Shown here: positions 1 through 8,314 of the stretch, piece by piece
Layout of the letters: each line of letters begins with the position of its first letter
Numbering within the stretch: the first letter of the stretch is position 1
From: Pseudomonas fragi
GTDB taxonomy: Bacteria > Pseudomonadota > Gammaproteobacteria > Pseudomonadales > Pseudomonadaceae
Direction: 5' to 3'
Length of the DNA: 64,000 nucleotides
NCBI RefSeq assembly: GCF_025426255.1
Contig: NZ_CP104861.1
Coordinates: 2,356,001-2,420,000 of the forward strand
Program-made: the position numbers and the translations under genes
The notes under the pieces: model-generated
What the model saw: the letters and a program-made list of their open reading frames with translations, nothing else
The model's database searches: none
What the model was told of the DNA's origin: nothing

Positions 1-261
1 GAAGAAATCGAGGTTGTACTGCGCATCTTCAGGCTTGTCGGAGCGCCCGAAACCCGGCAAATCCACCACCAGATTGCGAAAACCTGCGGCAACAAACTGC
101 GGATAATTGCCTTTGAAATTGCTGTAACCGCTGGCGCCCGGGCCGCTGCCATGTAACCACAACACCACTGGGCCGCTGCCTTCGTCGAGAAAGTGCAGGC
201 GCAGGCCGCTGTCCAGTGTCACAAAGTGGCCGATGGGCAGGGGAAGGTCTTGTTCAGTCAT
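1..261 (-). CDS. alpha/beta hydrolase, meta-cleavage-product type (N-terminal part only)
   Basis: Only the first 87 residues lie in the window; the gene runs off the left edge. The start is ATG at 261. The sequence has the oxyanion-hole segment HGSGPGASGYSNF at about residues 37-49, followed by VDLPGFGRSDKP. This pattern is typical of carbon-carbon bond hydrolases that act on ring meta-cleavage products (BphD, MhpC and HsaD types). The nucleophile serine and the rest of the triad are outside the window. The MFS gene is transcribed in the same direction 18 bp upstream, so the two probably form one operon. In this setting, with an HsaC-like extradiol dioxygenase 12 kb away, a role in cleaving the ring-fission product is a reasonable inference. 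Other alpha/beta hydrolases such as epoxide hydrolases or haloalkane dehalogenases cannot be excluded from this fragment. Confidence 0.75.
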   Translation of the reverse strand, partial: MTEQDLPLPIGHFVTLDSGLRLHFLDEGSGPVVLWLHGSGPGASGYSNFKGNYPQFVAAGFRNLVVDLPGFGRSDKPEDAQYNLDFF

Positions 262-279
262 CACTCAATCTCCAAAAAA

Positions 280-1611
280 TCAGGCTGTAGCCGCGTCAGC
301 CAGCTGTGCTGGGGGCAGGGTCTTGTTCATCAGGTGGTTGCGATAGCGCGGCAAGGCCATGGCCAAAAACACCGAGGCAAATACCAGCAGCGAGACACAA
401 GAGGCCAGGGCATAGCGCAAGCCTTCGTTGCCCAGGGTATGAGCGAAACCGTCACTGAGCATGCCGATCAACAGTGGGCCGACGCCGACGCCGAGCAGGG
501 TCATGGCCATTACAAAAATCGCCGTGGCCTGGGCCAGCCGGGTGGCCGGGAACAGATGGGAAATCGCGCCCAGGCACGGTGTTGCCCACCATGTACCGAA
601 GAAACTGAATACGCCGTAAAACAGGAAGGCGGTCGGCACCGGCGTGCTGCCTACATGGAACGCAGTGCCCACTGGCCACAGGAAATAAGCCAGCGCGAAC
701 GGGATACTGATCAGCGTGCCCAGCAGCGGCACGCCGATTTGCCAGCCCTTGTCGCGACGCGCCAAGCGGTCACACAAAATGCCGCAGGTCAGGGTGCCGA
801 ACGTAGCCCCGGCACCGCCCGCTACACCGGCCAGCAGCCCGGCGTCCTGCAGGCTCAAACCGTGGGAGCGGATCAGAAAGCTTGGGCTCCAGGTGCCGAT
901 GGCATAACCGGCAATTGCTGCAGAGCCGCCGGTGAGCACTATCCATAGAAAGGACGGGGTCTGGAACAGTTCGCGCACGGTGACGGCCCAGTGTGCCTGC
1001 ACCACCTGATTGGGATTGACCAGCATCGCGGGTTTGGGCGCGCGCACGGTGAACAGTAGCAATAGGCCGAGAAAAATCCCTGGTGCACCGATAACCACAA
1101 ATGCAAAACGCCAGCCGTAATGCTGCGCGATCCAGCCGCCCAGCCCCAAGCCGAAAATCGCCCCCAGGCTTGAGCCGAGCATCAAGACTGACAGCGCGGT
1201 TGAACGGCGCTCGGGTGGGTACAGGTCCGAGACCATCGCCATGGACGGTGCCGTGCCACCGGCTTCACCGATAGCCACCCCGATCCGCGCCACCACCAGC
1301 ATCGAGAAGCTGGCTGCGAAGCCACAGAAAATGGTCATTACGCTCCAGGCGATGCAACTGAATGCGATGACTTTTTTGCGCCCGATACGGTCGGAAAGAC
1401 GTCCCAGCGGGAAGCCGAAAATTGTGTAAAACACCGCAAAGGTTACGCCTGACAGCAGGCCGATACCGGTGTCGGAAATGCCGAACTCGGCTTTTACCGG
1501 CTCGATCAAAATGGCCATCAGCAGCCGGTCGATATAGTTGAAGATATAGATGGCAGCCAAAACGCCTAGTGCGTAATGGGTTCGCCAGGTGGGGCGCAAG
1601 GGTATGGACAC
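280..1611 (-). CDS. MFS transporter (spinster-like, 12 TM)
   Basis: This 443-residue inner-membrane protein of the major facilitator superfamily has about 12 hydrophobic segments. The cytoplasmic loop between TM2 and TM3 carries the family motif (PLGRLSDRIGRKK, about residues 68-80). The start is GTG at 1611, supported by a GGGAG ribosome-binding site a few bases upstream. It lies just upstream of the alpha/beta hydrolase on the minus strand and is divergent from the catabolic genes that begin at 2031. A likely job is uptake of the compound degraded by the island, or export of an intermediate. Substrate cannot be read from the sequence. MFS permeases are also found in gene clusters for diterpenoid degradation. 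Confidence 0.85.
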   Translation of the reverse strand: MSIPLRPTWRTHYALGVLAAIYIFNYIDRLLMAILIEPVKAEFGISDTGIGLLSGVTFAVFYTIFGFPLGRLSDRIGRKKVIAFSCIAWSVMTIFCGFAASFSMLVVARIGVAIGEAGGTAPSMAMVSDLYPPERRSTALSVLMLGSSLGAIFGLGLGGWIAQHYGWRFAFVVIGAPGIFLGLLLLFTVRAPKPAMLVNPNQVVQAHWAVTVRELFQTPSFLWIVLTGGSAAIAGYAIGTWSPSFLIRSHGLSLQDAGLLAGVAGGAGATFGTLTCGILCDRLARRDKGWQIGVPLLGTLISIPFALAYFLWPVGTAFHVGSTPVPTAFLFYGVFSFFGTWWATPCLGAISHLFPATRLAQATAIFVMAMTLLGVGVGPLLIGMLSDGFAHTLGNEGLRYALASCVSLLVFASVFLAMALPRYRNHLMNKTLPPAQLADAATA

Positions 1612-2030
1612 GACGGGCTCTCCCGGTTTTTGTTCTAGTGAATCAGTTATTCCACGAACCGTGTGGCGAGTACATCGTCCATTTAGACCAGCCGATCATA
1701 TTGCTGCACCTGCACCTGCACCTGTAGCCGCTGACGAGCTCCGCGAGGCTGCGTTCGGCGGCGCAGCCGTCGTAAAACCGGATATCGCAGTGAGTCTGAG
1801 GGGGTACGGCCGTTCCGCAACCGGACGCAGCCTCGTTCTACTCGTCAGCGGCTACAAGGTGGGGTAGACGGCGCAGCCCTGGTAAAGCCGGATTTAACGG
1901 TGAGCCAGGAGCGCGGGCTCGGCTGCTTAGTCCCATCGGACGATGTTCAGCTTTTTTCTCCAGTCAATGATTGCTCCCATACACCGCCCAGGCTTTAGGG
2001 CGGCCGACATCGGGCAGGCGGGAGAAACCT
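1612..2030. other. intergenic region between divergent operons
   Basis: This 419 bp gap separates the minus-strand MFS/hydrolase genes from the plus-strand catabolic genes and must hold both promoters. It contains a long inverted repeat (1724-1855), a partial second copy of that repeat's inner part (about 1867-1910), and three tandem copies of GCACCT just before the left arm (about 1706-1723). I see no credible gene and no clear regulator operator in it. Confidence 0.6.
1724..1855. repeat. long inverted repeat element (copy A)
   Basis: The outer 15 bases of the left arm (GTAGCCGCTGACGAG, 1724-1738) are perfectly complementary to the right arm (1841-1855). Both arms continue inwards into an imperfect GAGGCTGCGTTCGG / CCGGACGCAGCCTC pairing. 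The same element type occurs at 44386-44540 and 54176-54319. A degenerate partial copy of the inner part (GGCGCAGCC...GTAAA.CCGGAT) follows at about 1867-1910. The element resembles the long hairpin repeats dispersed in intergenic DNA of fluorescens-group Pseudomonas. Confidence 0.8.
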
Positions 2031-2765
2031 ATGAAATTGCTGAATAAAGTGGCGTTTGTAACCGGCGCAGGTCAGGGCATGGGGCGAGCTATTGTGCGTC
2101 ACTTTGCCGAGCAGGGGGCCAAGGTTGTCGCTGCCGATATCAATCTGGACGCCGCGCGCCAGAGTATAGAAGGGCTCGGCGACAAGGCACTGGCCGTGAG
2201 CTGCAACGTGGCTGACAGCGACTCGGTCGCCACCGCGATGGCCGCCGTTCACGCACACTTCGGCAGTCTCGATATTCTGGTTAACAACGCTGGGATCGGC
2301 TCTATCGATGCCTTTGCGCAAACCCCCGACGAGAACTGGCAGCGGGTGATAGGCGTCAACCTTACCGGCCCGTTTTACTGCAGCCGTGAAGCGGTAAAAC
2401 TGATGCTCGCAGCCGCCACCCCCGGCGTGATTATCAATATCTCCAGTACTTCGGCCCTCACCGGCGAAGGCCCTAGCCATTACTGCGCGGCCAAGGCTGG
2501 CGTGATGGGACTGACCCGCAGCATGGCTCGCGAATTGGCTGGCAACGGTATTCGCGTCAACACCATCGTTCCCGGCCCGACCAACACCCCGATGATGGCG
2601 GACATCCCGCAAGACTGGATGCAAAGCATGCTCAATGCCATCCCTCTGGGCCGCATGGGGGAAACCGATGAGATCGCTCGCGTCGCAGCCTTTTTGGCCA
2701 GCGATGACGCGGCATTTATCACCGGTCAAAACCTCGCGGTCAACGGCGGCATGGCGTTTATCTGA
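2031..2765 (+). CDS. short-chain dehydrogenase/reductase (SDR)
   Basis: This 244-residue classical SDR probably oxidises or reduces a hydroxyl/keto group with NAD(P)(H). The nucleotide-binding motif TGAGQGMG is near residues 10-17, NNAG near residue 84, and the catalytic set is Ser (ISSTSALTGEG) followed by YCAAK. An earlier ATG at 1971 is in frame, but the start at 2031 is preferred. It has a strong GGGAGA ribosome-binding site and begins directly with the Rossmann strand, as expected for the family. It is the first gene of the plus-strand catabolic block and is followed 15 bp later by a second SDR. The substrate is unknown; hydroxysteroid- or diterpenoid-type dehydrogenases belong to this family. 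Confidence 0.9.
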   Translation: MKLLNKVAFVTGAGQGMGRAIVRHFAEQGAKVVAADINLDAARQSIEGLGDKALAVSCNVADSDSVATAMAAVHAHFGSLDILVNNAGIGSIDAFAQTPDENWQRVIGVNLTGPFYCSREAVKLMLAAATPGVIINISSTSALTGEGPSHYCAAKAGVMGLTRSMARELAGNGIRVNTIVPGPTNTPMMADIPQDWMQSMLNAIPLGRMGETDEIARVAAFLASDDAAFITGQNLAVNGGMAFI

Positions 2766-2780
2766 TAGCTGGAGACAGCA

Positions 2781-3569
2781 ATGGGAGAGCAGAGCATGGG
2801 TACTCGTTTACAAGGCAAGGTTGCATTTATCAGCGGCGCCGGATCGGGCATTGGTGCAGCCACTGCGCTGCGGTTTGCCGAGGAGGGCGCGCGGGTAGTG
2901 CTCTGCGGTCGTCGTATCGAACCGCTGCAAGCAGTGGCTGCGCAGATCCATGATGCCGGTGGCCGCGCTGAATGCGTGGTGGCAGATGTCAGTAATGAAT
3001 CTGCCTATGTCAGCGCAATCAGCGATGTTGCACAGCGCCACGGTCGATTGGATATTTTGGTCAACAACGCCATGGCTTACAGCTGGGGGGCGATTGACAG
3101 CACCTCGACGGCAGATTGGCACTCCAACTTCGCCACCACCGTGGACGGCACCTTTTGGGGCACTCGCACGGCCATGAGTCTGATGCGGGCCCAGGGCAGC
3201 GGTTCGATCATCAACCTGGCCTCGATCTGTGGTCAGTTCGGTACGCCCTGGATGGCCGGTTACTCCGCCGCCAAGGCCGCAGTGATCAATTTCAGCCGCG
3301 CTGCCGCCAGCGAGGGTGCTAGCCACAACATTCGCTGCAACGTGGTCAGCCCCGGTGTGGTCGAGACGCCAGCCACGGCGGGCATGCTCACCGACGACAA
3401 AACTCGCATCAATACCGAAAAGCTGATTCCGCTTCGGCGTGTCGGCCAGCCCGTTGAAGTGGCCAACGCCATTCTGTTTCTCGCCAGCGATGAAGCCTCG
3501 TATATCACCGGTGCCTGCTTGCCGGTCGATGGTGGACGCAGCAGTGAGCTGTACACGGTATTGGAATAA
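2781..3569 (+). CDS. short-chain dehydrogenase/reductase (SDR)
   Basis: This 262-residue classical SDR has the cofactor motif SGAGSGIG, then NNAM (usually NNAG) and the catalytic YSAAK. Both ATG 2781 and ATG 2796 have purine-rich sequence upstream (GGAGACAG and GGAGAGCAG), so the exact start is uncertain by five residues. It is only moderately similar to the SDR just upstream, so the pair does not look like a recent duplication and probably acts at different oxidation steps. The spacing (15 bp before, 9 bp after) fits a single operon with the following NTF2-like gene. Confidence 0.88.
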   Translation: MGEQSMGTRLQGKVAFISGAGSGIGAATALRFAEEGARVVLCGRRIEPLQAVAAQIHDAGGRAECVVADVSNESAYVSAISDVAQRHGRLDILVNNAMAYSWGAIDSTSTADWHSNFATTVDGTFWGTRTAMSLMRAQGSGSIINLASICGQFGTPWMAGYSAAKAAVINFSRAAASEGASHNIRCNVVSPGVVETPATAGMLTDDKTRINTEKLIPLRRVGQPVEVANAILFLASDEASYITGACLPVDGGRSSELYTVLE

Positions 3570-3578
3570 GGAATTTTT

Positions 3579-4208
3579 ATGGAACAGAACGCCTTGCTTG
3601 CCCGTCTCGACCGGCTTGAGTCGATTGATGAGATCCGCCAGTTGGCCGGCAAATATTCGCTGTCGTTGGACATGCGCGACCTCGATGCCCACGTCAATCT
3701 GTTTGCCGAAGACATTCGTGTGGGCCGTGAAAAAATCGGGCGTGCACACCTTAAAGCCTGGGTCGATGACACCCTGCGCGATCAATTTCACGGCACCTCG
3801 CACCACCTGGGCCAGCACCTTATCGAATTCACCGATCCGGACCATGCCGTTGGCGTGGTGTATTCCAAGAACGAGCACGAGACCGGCCCCGAGTGGGTGA
3901 CCATGCAAATGCTCTATTGGGATGACTACGAGCGGATGCAGGGGCGTTGGTATTTCCGGCGCCGCTTGCCGTGCTACTGGTACGCCAGTGACCTCAACAA
4001 ACCGCCGATCGGCACGCAAAAAATGCGCTGGCCGGGCCGCGACCCCTACGCCGGAACCTTTCACGATCTGTTCCCGTCCTGGACCGAGTTCTGGGCCAAC
4101 CGCCCAGACAAGGATCAACTGCCCCAAGTGGCCACCGCCGCTCCAGTTGAACAGTTTCTTGCCACCCTGCGCCGAGGGGCTGGCGCACCGAAAATTCGCG
4201 TGCGCTAA
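3579..4208 (+). CDS. NTF2/SnoaL-like family protein
   Basis: This 209-residue protein begins with a helical stretch (LARLDRLESIDEIRQLAGKYSLSLD) and DLDAHVNLFAEDI, the start typical of the SnoaL_4 branch of the NTF2-like cone-shaped fold. Enzymes with this fold include ketosteroid isomerase, polyketide cyclases and some dehydratases. The C-terminal 60 residues go beyond the minimal domain and are rich in Trp and Pro. A ribosome-binding site (AAGGAATT) precedes ATG 3579. It sits between SDR and Old Yellow Enzyme genes, so an isomerase or dehydratase role on a cyclic ketone intermediate is plausible. No catalytic residue can be assigned with confidence. Confidence 0.75.
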   Translation: MEQNALLARLDRLESIDEIRQLAGKYSLSLDMRDLDAHVNLFAEDIRVGREKIGRAHLKAWVDDTLRDQFHGTSHHLGQHLIEFTDPDHAVGVVYSKNEHETGPEWVTMQMLYWDDYERMQGRWYFRRRLPCYWYASDLNKPPIGTQKMRWPGRDPYAGTFHDLFPSWTEFWANRPDKDQLPQVATAAPVEQFLATLRRGAGAPKIRVR

Positions 4209-4217
4209 GGAGCCACC

Positions 4218-5291
4218 ATGAGCATTTTGTTTGAACCTGTGCGCCTCGGCGAGCTGGAACTGGCCAACCGTATAGTCATGGCACCGATGACCCGCAGCCG
4301 CGCGGATCAGCATGGCGTACCGACTGCCGAGATGGTTGAGTACTACCGCCAGCGCGCGACTGCCGGCCTGATCGTTGCCGAAGGCACTGCTCCTTCGGCC
4401 AGTGGCCTGGGCTATTGCCGTACCCCGGCGATTTACAACGCAAAACAGATCGCCGCCTGGAAGGCCGTGACCGATGCCGTACATGCCGAGGGCGGGCTGA
4501 TTGTGTTGCAACTGATGCATGTTGGCCGTGCATCCAGCGCTCACAACAAACCTGCTGGTGCGGCCACGGTTGCGCCATCAGCCTTGCGCGCACGCACCCA
4601 GCTGTTTACCGACACCGCGGGGATGGTCGACACCGACGAGCCTCAGGCCATGTCGCTGCAAGATATCGAACAGGTGATCGAGGAGTATCGCCAGGCGGCG
4701 CTGAATGCCCGTGAAGCCGGTTTTGACGGCGTTGAGCTGCACTGCACCAGCGGTTATCTACCGATGCAGTTTATGGCCTCGGGCAGCAACCTGCGCGAAG
4801 ACCAGTACGGTGGCAGCGTCGAGAACCGCGTGCGTTTCCCGGCGCGGGTGCTGGCAGCGATGGCCTCGGCGATTGGTGCCGGGCGCGTGGCGCTGCGGCT
4901 GTGCCCAGGTAATCCGTTCAATGACATAGATGACGAAGACCCGTTGGCCACTGCGGTTGCATTGTGCAAGGCCGCCGAGCCTATGGGCCTGGCTTACGTG
5001 CATATCATGCGTTCGCCTTTGGCGGAGCTGGATGCCTTTGCCCTGGCCCAGCGCCATTGCAGTAACGGGCTGATTTTGAATGACGGGTTCGACGGTGAAT
5101 CGGCAGCTGCTGCGTTGCAGGCCGGGCAGGGTGAAGCGGTGTCGTTTGCCCGACACTTTATCGCCAATCCGGATCTGGTCGAGCGCCTGCGCAAGGGTCT
5201 GCCCCTGGCCCGCTTCGACCGCAAGACCTTGTACTCCCCTGGCCCCGAAGGCTACAGCGATTACCCGCTGAGCGAGACGGTGGCGCAATGA
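4218..5291 (+). CDS. Old Yellow Enzyme family alkene reductase
   Basis: This 357-residue FMN-dependent TIM-barrel protein opens with the OYE signature NRIVMAPMTRSRA (residues 17-29). Such enzymes reduce C=C bonds conjugated to a carbonyl with NAD(P)H. The active-site segment reads ELHCTSGYLPMQF: His175 and the proton-donor Tyr180 are present, but the second ligand-binding position, normally Asn or His three residues after the first His, is Ser178. Downstream, NLREDQYGGS fits the family. The start overlaps nothing (10 bp gap) and the stop overlaps the CoA ligase start by 4 bp, suggesting translational coupling. The role here could be reduction of an unsaturated ring ketone. The substituted residue suggests an unusual substrate. 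Confidence 0.88.
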   Translation: MSILFEPVRLGELELANRIVMAPMTRSRADQHGVPTAEMVEYYRQRATAGLIVAEGTAPSASGLGYCRTPAIYNAKQIAAWKAVTDAVHAEGGLIVLQLMHVGRASSAHNKPAGAATVAPSALRARTQLFTDTAGMVDTDEPQAMSLQDIEQVIEEYRQAALNAREAGFDGVELHCTSGYLPMQFMASGSNLREDQYGGSVENRVRFPARVLAAMASAIGAGRVALRLCPGNPFNDIDDEDPLATAVALCKAAEPMGLAYVHIMRSPLAELDAFALAQRHCSNGLILNDGFDGESAAAALQAGQGEAVSFARHFIANPDLVERLRKGLPLARFDRKTLYSPGPEGYSDYPLSETVAQ

Positions 5292-7150
5292 ACGATATGT
5301 CGCGGATCAGCGCTCTGGCAGCGCCAAAACAACAGCCTGTACCACGGGAGCAGACCCAGGCGCTGCTGGACTTGCGTTCTGCGGCCAGCGCCCGGATCAA
5401 ACCGGCAGACCTGTACACCTTGGCCGACCGTCTTGAGGAGCAGGCGCGGGCTTATCCCGAGCGGGCTTTTTTGATCGACGGCGAGCAGCGTTTCACTTAT
5501 GCCACCGTGGATGCCCAAGCCAATCGCATGGCTCATGTGTTTTACGCCAAGGGCCTGCGCCCTGGTGATATGTGCGCCATTGCCATGGAGAACCGCCCGC
5601 AGTTTTTCTTCAGTTGGTTCGGGCTGGTCAAGCTCGGTGTTGTGGTGGCGTTTATCAACACTCAGGTCAGCGGTAAGCCGCTGGTTCATGCACTGCAATC
5701 CACCGCTGCCAAGGCCGTGGTGGTGGGCGAAGAGTGCCTGGCCAACCTGCTGGGCACTGAAGGCCTGCCGGATGTACCGCTATGGCTGGTCGAAGATGCA
5801 CTAAACCCTTTTGACGGTGAGCTGCCGACTTTTGTCGACAGCCATTTTGGCGAACTGATTTGCGCGGCACCGGAGACTGTCTTCCCCCGTGAGGTGCGTG
5901 CCGCGATCACGGCTGAAACCACCACGCTGCTGATTTTCACCTCGGGCACCACCGGGCTACCCAAGGCTGCGCGTTACAGCCATATGCGCTGGATGTCGTC
6001 GGGTGACGTGATGGAAGTTACCCTGGGCGCTACCTGTGACGACGTATTTTACTGCTGTCTGCCGCTGTACCACGGCGCGGCAGCTACTTCGGTGACCTCG
6101 ACTGCGCTGCGCGTGGGCGCGAGCATCGTGGTGCGGCGCAAGTTCAGCGTGCGCGAATTCTGGCCTGATGTGCGCCGCAACCGCATCACCGTGTTCCAGT
6201 ACATCGGCGAGATCTGCCGTTACCTGCTCAACCAGCCCGTGGTGGCCGGTGAACGCGAACACAGTTTGCGTTATATGCTCGGTGCCGGTCTGACGCCTGA
6301 ATCGTGGCAGCGCTGGCTGGAACGTTTTGGCCCGATTCAGGTGTTCGAGGGCTGGGGTGCCACCGAAGCCAACGCCAACCTGATCAATGTCGATAACTAT
6401 GTGGGCTCCTGTGGTCGCGTACCGGACTGGAGCCGTACCAATCTGCGATTGGTGCGTTACGACGTCGAAAGTGACACGCATCCACGGGACGAGAACGGTT
6501 TTTACCAGCTGTGCCAACCCGGTGAATTGGGTGAGGCCATGGGCTTTATCGTTGATCATCCACAGATTGGCGGTGGCCGTTTCGAGGGGTACACCAGCAC
6601 GGCTGCCAGCGAAAGCAAGATCCGCCGCAACGTGTTCCAGGCCGGGGATGCCTACTGGAGCTCCGGTGATCTGCTGCGCTATGACGACGACGGTTATTTC
6701 TATTTTGTCGACCGCATTGGCGATACCTTCCGCTGGAAAAGCGAAAACGTCTCGACTCTGGAGGTGGCCGATACCCTGAGCGACATGCCAGGCCTGGAAC
6801 TGATCAACGTGTACGGGGTGCAGGTGCCCGAACACGAGGGGCGCGCCGGGATGGCTGCGATTCTGATGCAGTCCGGGCACAGGTTTGATCCGCAGGCTTT
6901 CTATGAGCTTACAGAAGCGCGCTTGCCACGCTATGCCGCGCCAATCTTTGTACGGGTCTCGGCAGCGGCCGACCTGACCAGTACCTTCAAGTTGCGCAAG
7001 GTCGATTTGCAGCGCCAGGGCTACTCGCCGGGTTTATTTGCCGATCCGCTGTTTGTGCGCGATGAAAGCACTCGCACCTATCAGCCGTATTCGTTGCAAG
7101 TGTTGGCCCGTGCCGGTTTGCCACCCTTTGTGGGCAGCAGCCATGAGTGA
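5288..7150 (+). CDS. AMP-forming acyl-CoA synthetase (FATP/very-long-chain type)
   Basis: This 620-residue enzyme of the ANL superfamily activates a carboxylate to its CoA thioester through an acyl-adenylate. The P-loop-like motif LLIFTSGTTGLPKAARYSH is at residues 214-232, GWGATEAN lies mid-protein, and YWSSGDLLRYDDDG with a following DRIGDTFRWKSENVST is near residues 455-490. The FRWKSENV variant points to the FATP/SLC27-like branch, which handles bulky substrates including bile acids, rather than to FadD. ATG 5288 overlaps the upstream stop (ATGA). It would supply the CoA ester that the later IpdAB-, Ech- and Ltp2-like enzymes need. Substrate is inferred only from context. Confidence 0.88.
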   Translation: MNDMSRISALAAPKQQPVPREQTQALLDLRSAASARIKPADLYTLADRLEEQARAYPERAFLIDGEQRFTYATVDAQANRMAHVFYAKGLRPGDMCAIAMENRPQFFFSWFGLVKLGVVVAFINTQVSGKPLVHALQSTAAKAVVVGEECLANLLGTEGLPDVPLWLVEDALNPFDGELPTFVDSHFGELICAAPETVFPREVRAAITAETTTLLIFTSGTTGLPKAARYSHMRWMSSGDVMEVTLGATCDDVFYCCLPLYHGAAATSVTSTALRVGASIVVRRKFSVREFWPDVRRNRITVFQYIGEICRYLLNQPVVAGEREHSLRYMLGAGLTPESWQRWLERFGPIQVFEGWGATEANANLINVDNYVGSCGRVPDWSRTNLRLVRYDVESDTHPRDENGFYQLCQPGELGEAMGFIVDHPQIGGGRFEGYTSTAASESKIRRNVFQAGDAYWSSGDLLRYDDDGYFYFVDRIGDTFRWKSENVSTLEVADTLSDMPGLELINVYGVQVPEHEGRAGMAAILMQSGHRFDPQAFYELTEARLPRYAAPIFVRVSAAADLTSTFKLRKVDLQRQGYSPGLFADPLFVRDESTRTYQPYSLQVLARAGLPPFVGSSHE

Positions 7151-8228
7151 ACTGGACGCCCAAGGCCACCAATGGCGTGATGGCCTGCGCTATCCCTGGC
7201 CGCAAGCACCGGCCAACGGGCAGGTTCAGGAAGTTGCCGAGGGCGTTTTATGGCTGCGCATGCCGCTGCCGTTTGGGCTCGATCACATCAACCTGTATTT
7301 GCTGCGTCACGGCGACGGCTGGGTGGCGGTGGATACCGGCCTGAACAGCGATCAATGCCGTGAAGTGTGGGAGCGGGTGTTTGTTGAAGTGCTTGCAGGT
7401 TTACCGCTCAAGGCGGTGATTTGCACCCACTTTCACAGTGACCACACCGGCGTGGTCGGCTGGTTGGCCGAGCGTTTTCGTTGCCCGGTGCTGATGACTC
7501 ATGGCGAGTTCGAAGCGATGCATCATGGCCCGCCAGAGGCCGCTGCACCCGATTGGGCATTTGTGGATTTTTATCAAAAGGCCGGGTTCAGCACCGAGCA
7601 GACCTTGGCAATTTTACCGCTGATTCAGGGTGAGCACTTTCGCCCGCAACGGGTGGCGGGCTTTACCCGTTTAACTCAAGGCAGCCAACTCACCATCGGC
7701 GGGCGCCGCTGGCAGGTGGTGATGGGCAACGGGCATTCACCGGAGCACGCCTGCCTGTACGCACCGGACGACGGCTTGCTGATTTCGGGTGACCAGGTGT
7801 TGCCGCGTATCACCTCGACCATTGCGGTGTATGTCACCGAACCGCACGCCAATCCATTGCGTGACTGGCTGGACTCTATCGAACGGTTGCGGGTAATCCC
7901 CGACAGCGTGCTGGTGCTGCCGGCTCATGAGCGGCCGTTTTTCAATCTGCATCTGCGACTGGATCAGTTGCGTGATCACCATCTCAATCATCTGCAGCAG
8001 TTGCTTGTTGCCTGCCAGGAACCACGCACGGCGCTGGAGATGATGGCGGTGTTGTTTAAAAAGCTGTCAGGTCGCTTTGACGAGCTGATGGCGCTTGGGG
8101 AGACGTTGGCTCACGCCAATTACCTTATGGCCGAGGGGGCGCTCGTTCGTGAGGAACAAGGAGGGCTGCATCGTTATCGACAGGCCCCGACAGGAGTCGT
8201 GAAGTTCGACCCGCTTGAGTTGTTTTGA
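7143..8228 (+). CDS. metallo-beta-lactamase-fold hydrolase
   Basis: This 361-residue protein has the metal-binding motif THFHSDHTG (His96, His98, Asp100, His101), with further ligands in NGHSPEHACLY and SGDQV. The C-terminal 100 residues are helical, as in MBL proteins with a winged-helix-like tail. ATG 7143 overlaps the ligase stop by 8 bp; an in-frame upstream start at 7038 lies inside the ligase gene and is rejected. Close relatives act as thioesterases, glyoxalase-II-like hydrolases or lactonases. A role in hydrolysing a CoA ester or lactone of the pathway is likely but not provable here. Confidence 0.85.
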   Translation: MSELDAQGHQWRDGLRYPWPQAPANGQVQEVAEGVLWLRMPLPFGLDHINLYLLRHGDGWVAVDTGLNSDQCREVWERVFVEVLAGLPLKAVICTHFHSDHTGVVGWLAERFRCPVLMTHGEFEAMHHGPPEAAAPDWAFVDFYQKAGFSTEQTLAILPLIQGEHFRPQRVAGFTRLTQGSQLTIGGRRWQVVMGNGHSPEHACLYAPDDGLLISGDQVLPRITSTIAVYVTEPHANPLRDWLDSIERLRVIPDSVLVLPAHERPFFNLHLRLDQLRDHHLNHLQQLLVACQEPRTALEMMAVLFKKLSGRFDELMALGETLAHANYLMAEGALVREEQGGLHRYRQAPTGVVKFDPLELF

Positions 8229-8314
8229 GCAGTGGCTATAGGCGCGGTACGCAGAACGCAATGACGCTTGAACCCATCGAGGCGGCCACCGAGTCGTCAA
8301 CCAGGAGAGGCAGA

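Noticed and set aside
1971..2030. Upstream in-frame start for the first SDR
   Set aside because: The extra 20 residues are unlike the family and the start at 2031 has a strong GGGAGA site.
2808..4544. Minus-strand open frame of 578 codons opposite the SDR, NTF2-like and OYE genes
   Set aside because: It is antisense to three genes with clear family motifs, has no recognisable domain, and long antisense frames are expected at this GC content.
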